Source: CAYRUP01 sp964578975 (GTDB lineage Bacteria; Pseudomonadota; Gammaproteobacteria; DSM-16500). From it: DNA of 7,500 nucleotides. Shown here one piece after another: positions 6,878-7,500 of the stretch. A program made the position numbers and the translations under genes. Numbering within the stretch: position 1 is the first letter of the stretch; the number at the start of each line of letters is the position of its first letter. The DNA lies in NCBI GenBank assembly GCA_964578975.1, contig CAZOFA010000090.1, forward strand, positions 1 through 7,500, read 5' to 3'. The notes under the pieces are model-generated. The model was not told where the DNA came from and did not search any database. It saw nothing but the letters and a program-made list of their open reading frames with translations.

Positions 6878-7500
6878 TTACTTCGGTAAACTTCTCGCAT
6901 CAGGATTTACGGTATAAACATTTAAAATTTCTTCAACCAATTGATCAATAATACCAAGCTCGGCCGATTCTTCGATCATCCCTTTTTGTTCTTTCACCAC
7001 CGCTAAACGAGATTCAATCAGTGATTTGACGGAACCGGAGGGAAATAAGTTCGCAAGCACACGACGCGCTTCAGCGGGACCAATCTTTTGATAAAGTTTA
7101 TTGCGTATCCGTGCATCTTCTGCGGTTGTACTAAATGCCCATAATTCAACAGGACCTAATGTACTCGTGAGTAACTGCGTGTTAATCCCTGATTTGGTGG
7201 CAAATTGCGCCAGAAAAGTTGCACCCCCTTCTCGTGGGCCATGCACGCGGGTTTTTAATGCAACACGGGCAGTTTCAGATAAACCAAAAATTTCGGTCGA
7301 ACGTTTAATCGCTTGTTCTGGACCTGCATCCATGATGAAAATCGACGTACCAAATTCCACCATCACCGGATCAAAATCTTCCAGTGATTGCGAAATTAGT
7401 GCAATTTGCACATTCCACTTTCGACCTTCACGCATATCTAAAATCACTTGATCACGCACCGCGCGCGCTTTCGAGGTGCGATGAAATTCGTCGTAAACAA
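6878..7500 (-). CDS. icmB: Type IVB secretion ATPase IcmB/DotO, C-terminal part
   Basis: The frame stays open through the right edge of the window, so only the last 206 complete codons are present; Legionella IcmB is about 1000 residues. The visible part begins with the Walker B motif VYDEFHRT (7475-7498), in which Asp-Glu supports ATP hydrolysis. It continues with the VirB4-type RecA-fold segment REGRKWNVQIALISQSLEDF, containing the conserved SQS sensor, and then LGPVELWAFSTT and an IRNKLY helix. The C terminus is helical and ends in NPDARSLPK. IcmB is the VirB4-like cytoplasmic ATPase that energises the Dot/Icm apparatus at the inner membrane. The in-frame GTG at 7457-7459 is internal, because it falls after Walker B. 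The gene converges on the icmH-icmF operon across a 73-base gap. No lesion is visible. Confidence 0.93.
   Translation of the reverse strand, partial: VYDEFHRTSKARAVRDQVILDMREGRKWNVQIALISQSLEDFDPVMVEFGTSIFIMDAGPEQAIKRSTEIFGLSETARVALKTRVHGPREGGATFLAQFATKSGINTQLLTSTLGPVELWAFSTTAEDARIRNKLYQKIGPAEARRVLANLFPSGSVKSLIESRLAVVKEQKGMIEESAELGIIDQLVEEILNVYTVNPDARSLPK

Noticed and set aside
6878..7459. Complete small gene starting at GTG 7457-7459
   Set aside because: The frame continues upstream to the window edge and encodes the Walker B motif there, so the GTG is an internal Val codon of icmB.

Overview
The window comes from a moderately AT-rich gammaproteobacterial chromosome carrying a type IVB (Dot/Icm) secretion system, most likely a member of the order Legionellales (Legionella, Coxiella, Aquicella or Berkiella relatives). 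Three recognisable Dot/Icm proteins support this: an IcmH/DotU protein, an IcmF protein, and the C-terminal part of an IcmB/DotO ATPase. The genus cannot be fixed from the sequence alone.

Layout from left to right. Positions 1-72 hold a short palindromic intergenic repeat. A leftward gene (73-933) encodes a soluble, mostly helical protein of 286 residues that I do not recognise. A divergent intergenic region of about 140 bases (934-1074) follows. It contains a leftward -10 box preceded by a tandem site matching the PmrA response-regulator box, and a rightward extended -10 promoter. A tightly packed rightward operon comes next: icmH (1075-1938), icmF (1919-5263, overlapping icmH by 20 bases) and a multi-spanning membrane protein resembling GT-C glycosyltransferases (5272-6804). 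A perfect 12-bp hairpin repeat (6824-6851) lies in the convergent gap. The leftward 3' end of icmB/dotO (6878 to beyond 7500) closes the window.

How the genes work together. IcmH and IcmF are inner-membrane partners, homologous to TssL and TssM of type VI secretion, that stabilise the Dot/Icm core complex and help place it at the cell pole. IcmB is the VirB4-like ATPase that energises the channel. As I recall it, L. pneumophila has the same local order, icmB - tphA - icmF - icmH, but its intervening gene tphA encodes a transporter-like protein. Here that position holds an apparently unrelated GT-C type membrane protein co-transcribed with icmF. The most interesting element is the PmrA-like box in front of the leftward unknown gene. 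In Legionella and Coxiella PmrA activates many effector genes and some Dot/Icm genes, so this gene is a reasonable candidate for an undescribed, co-regulated Dot/Icm substrate. That last step is inference.
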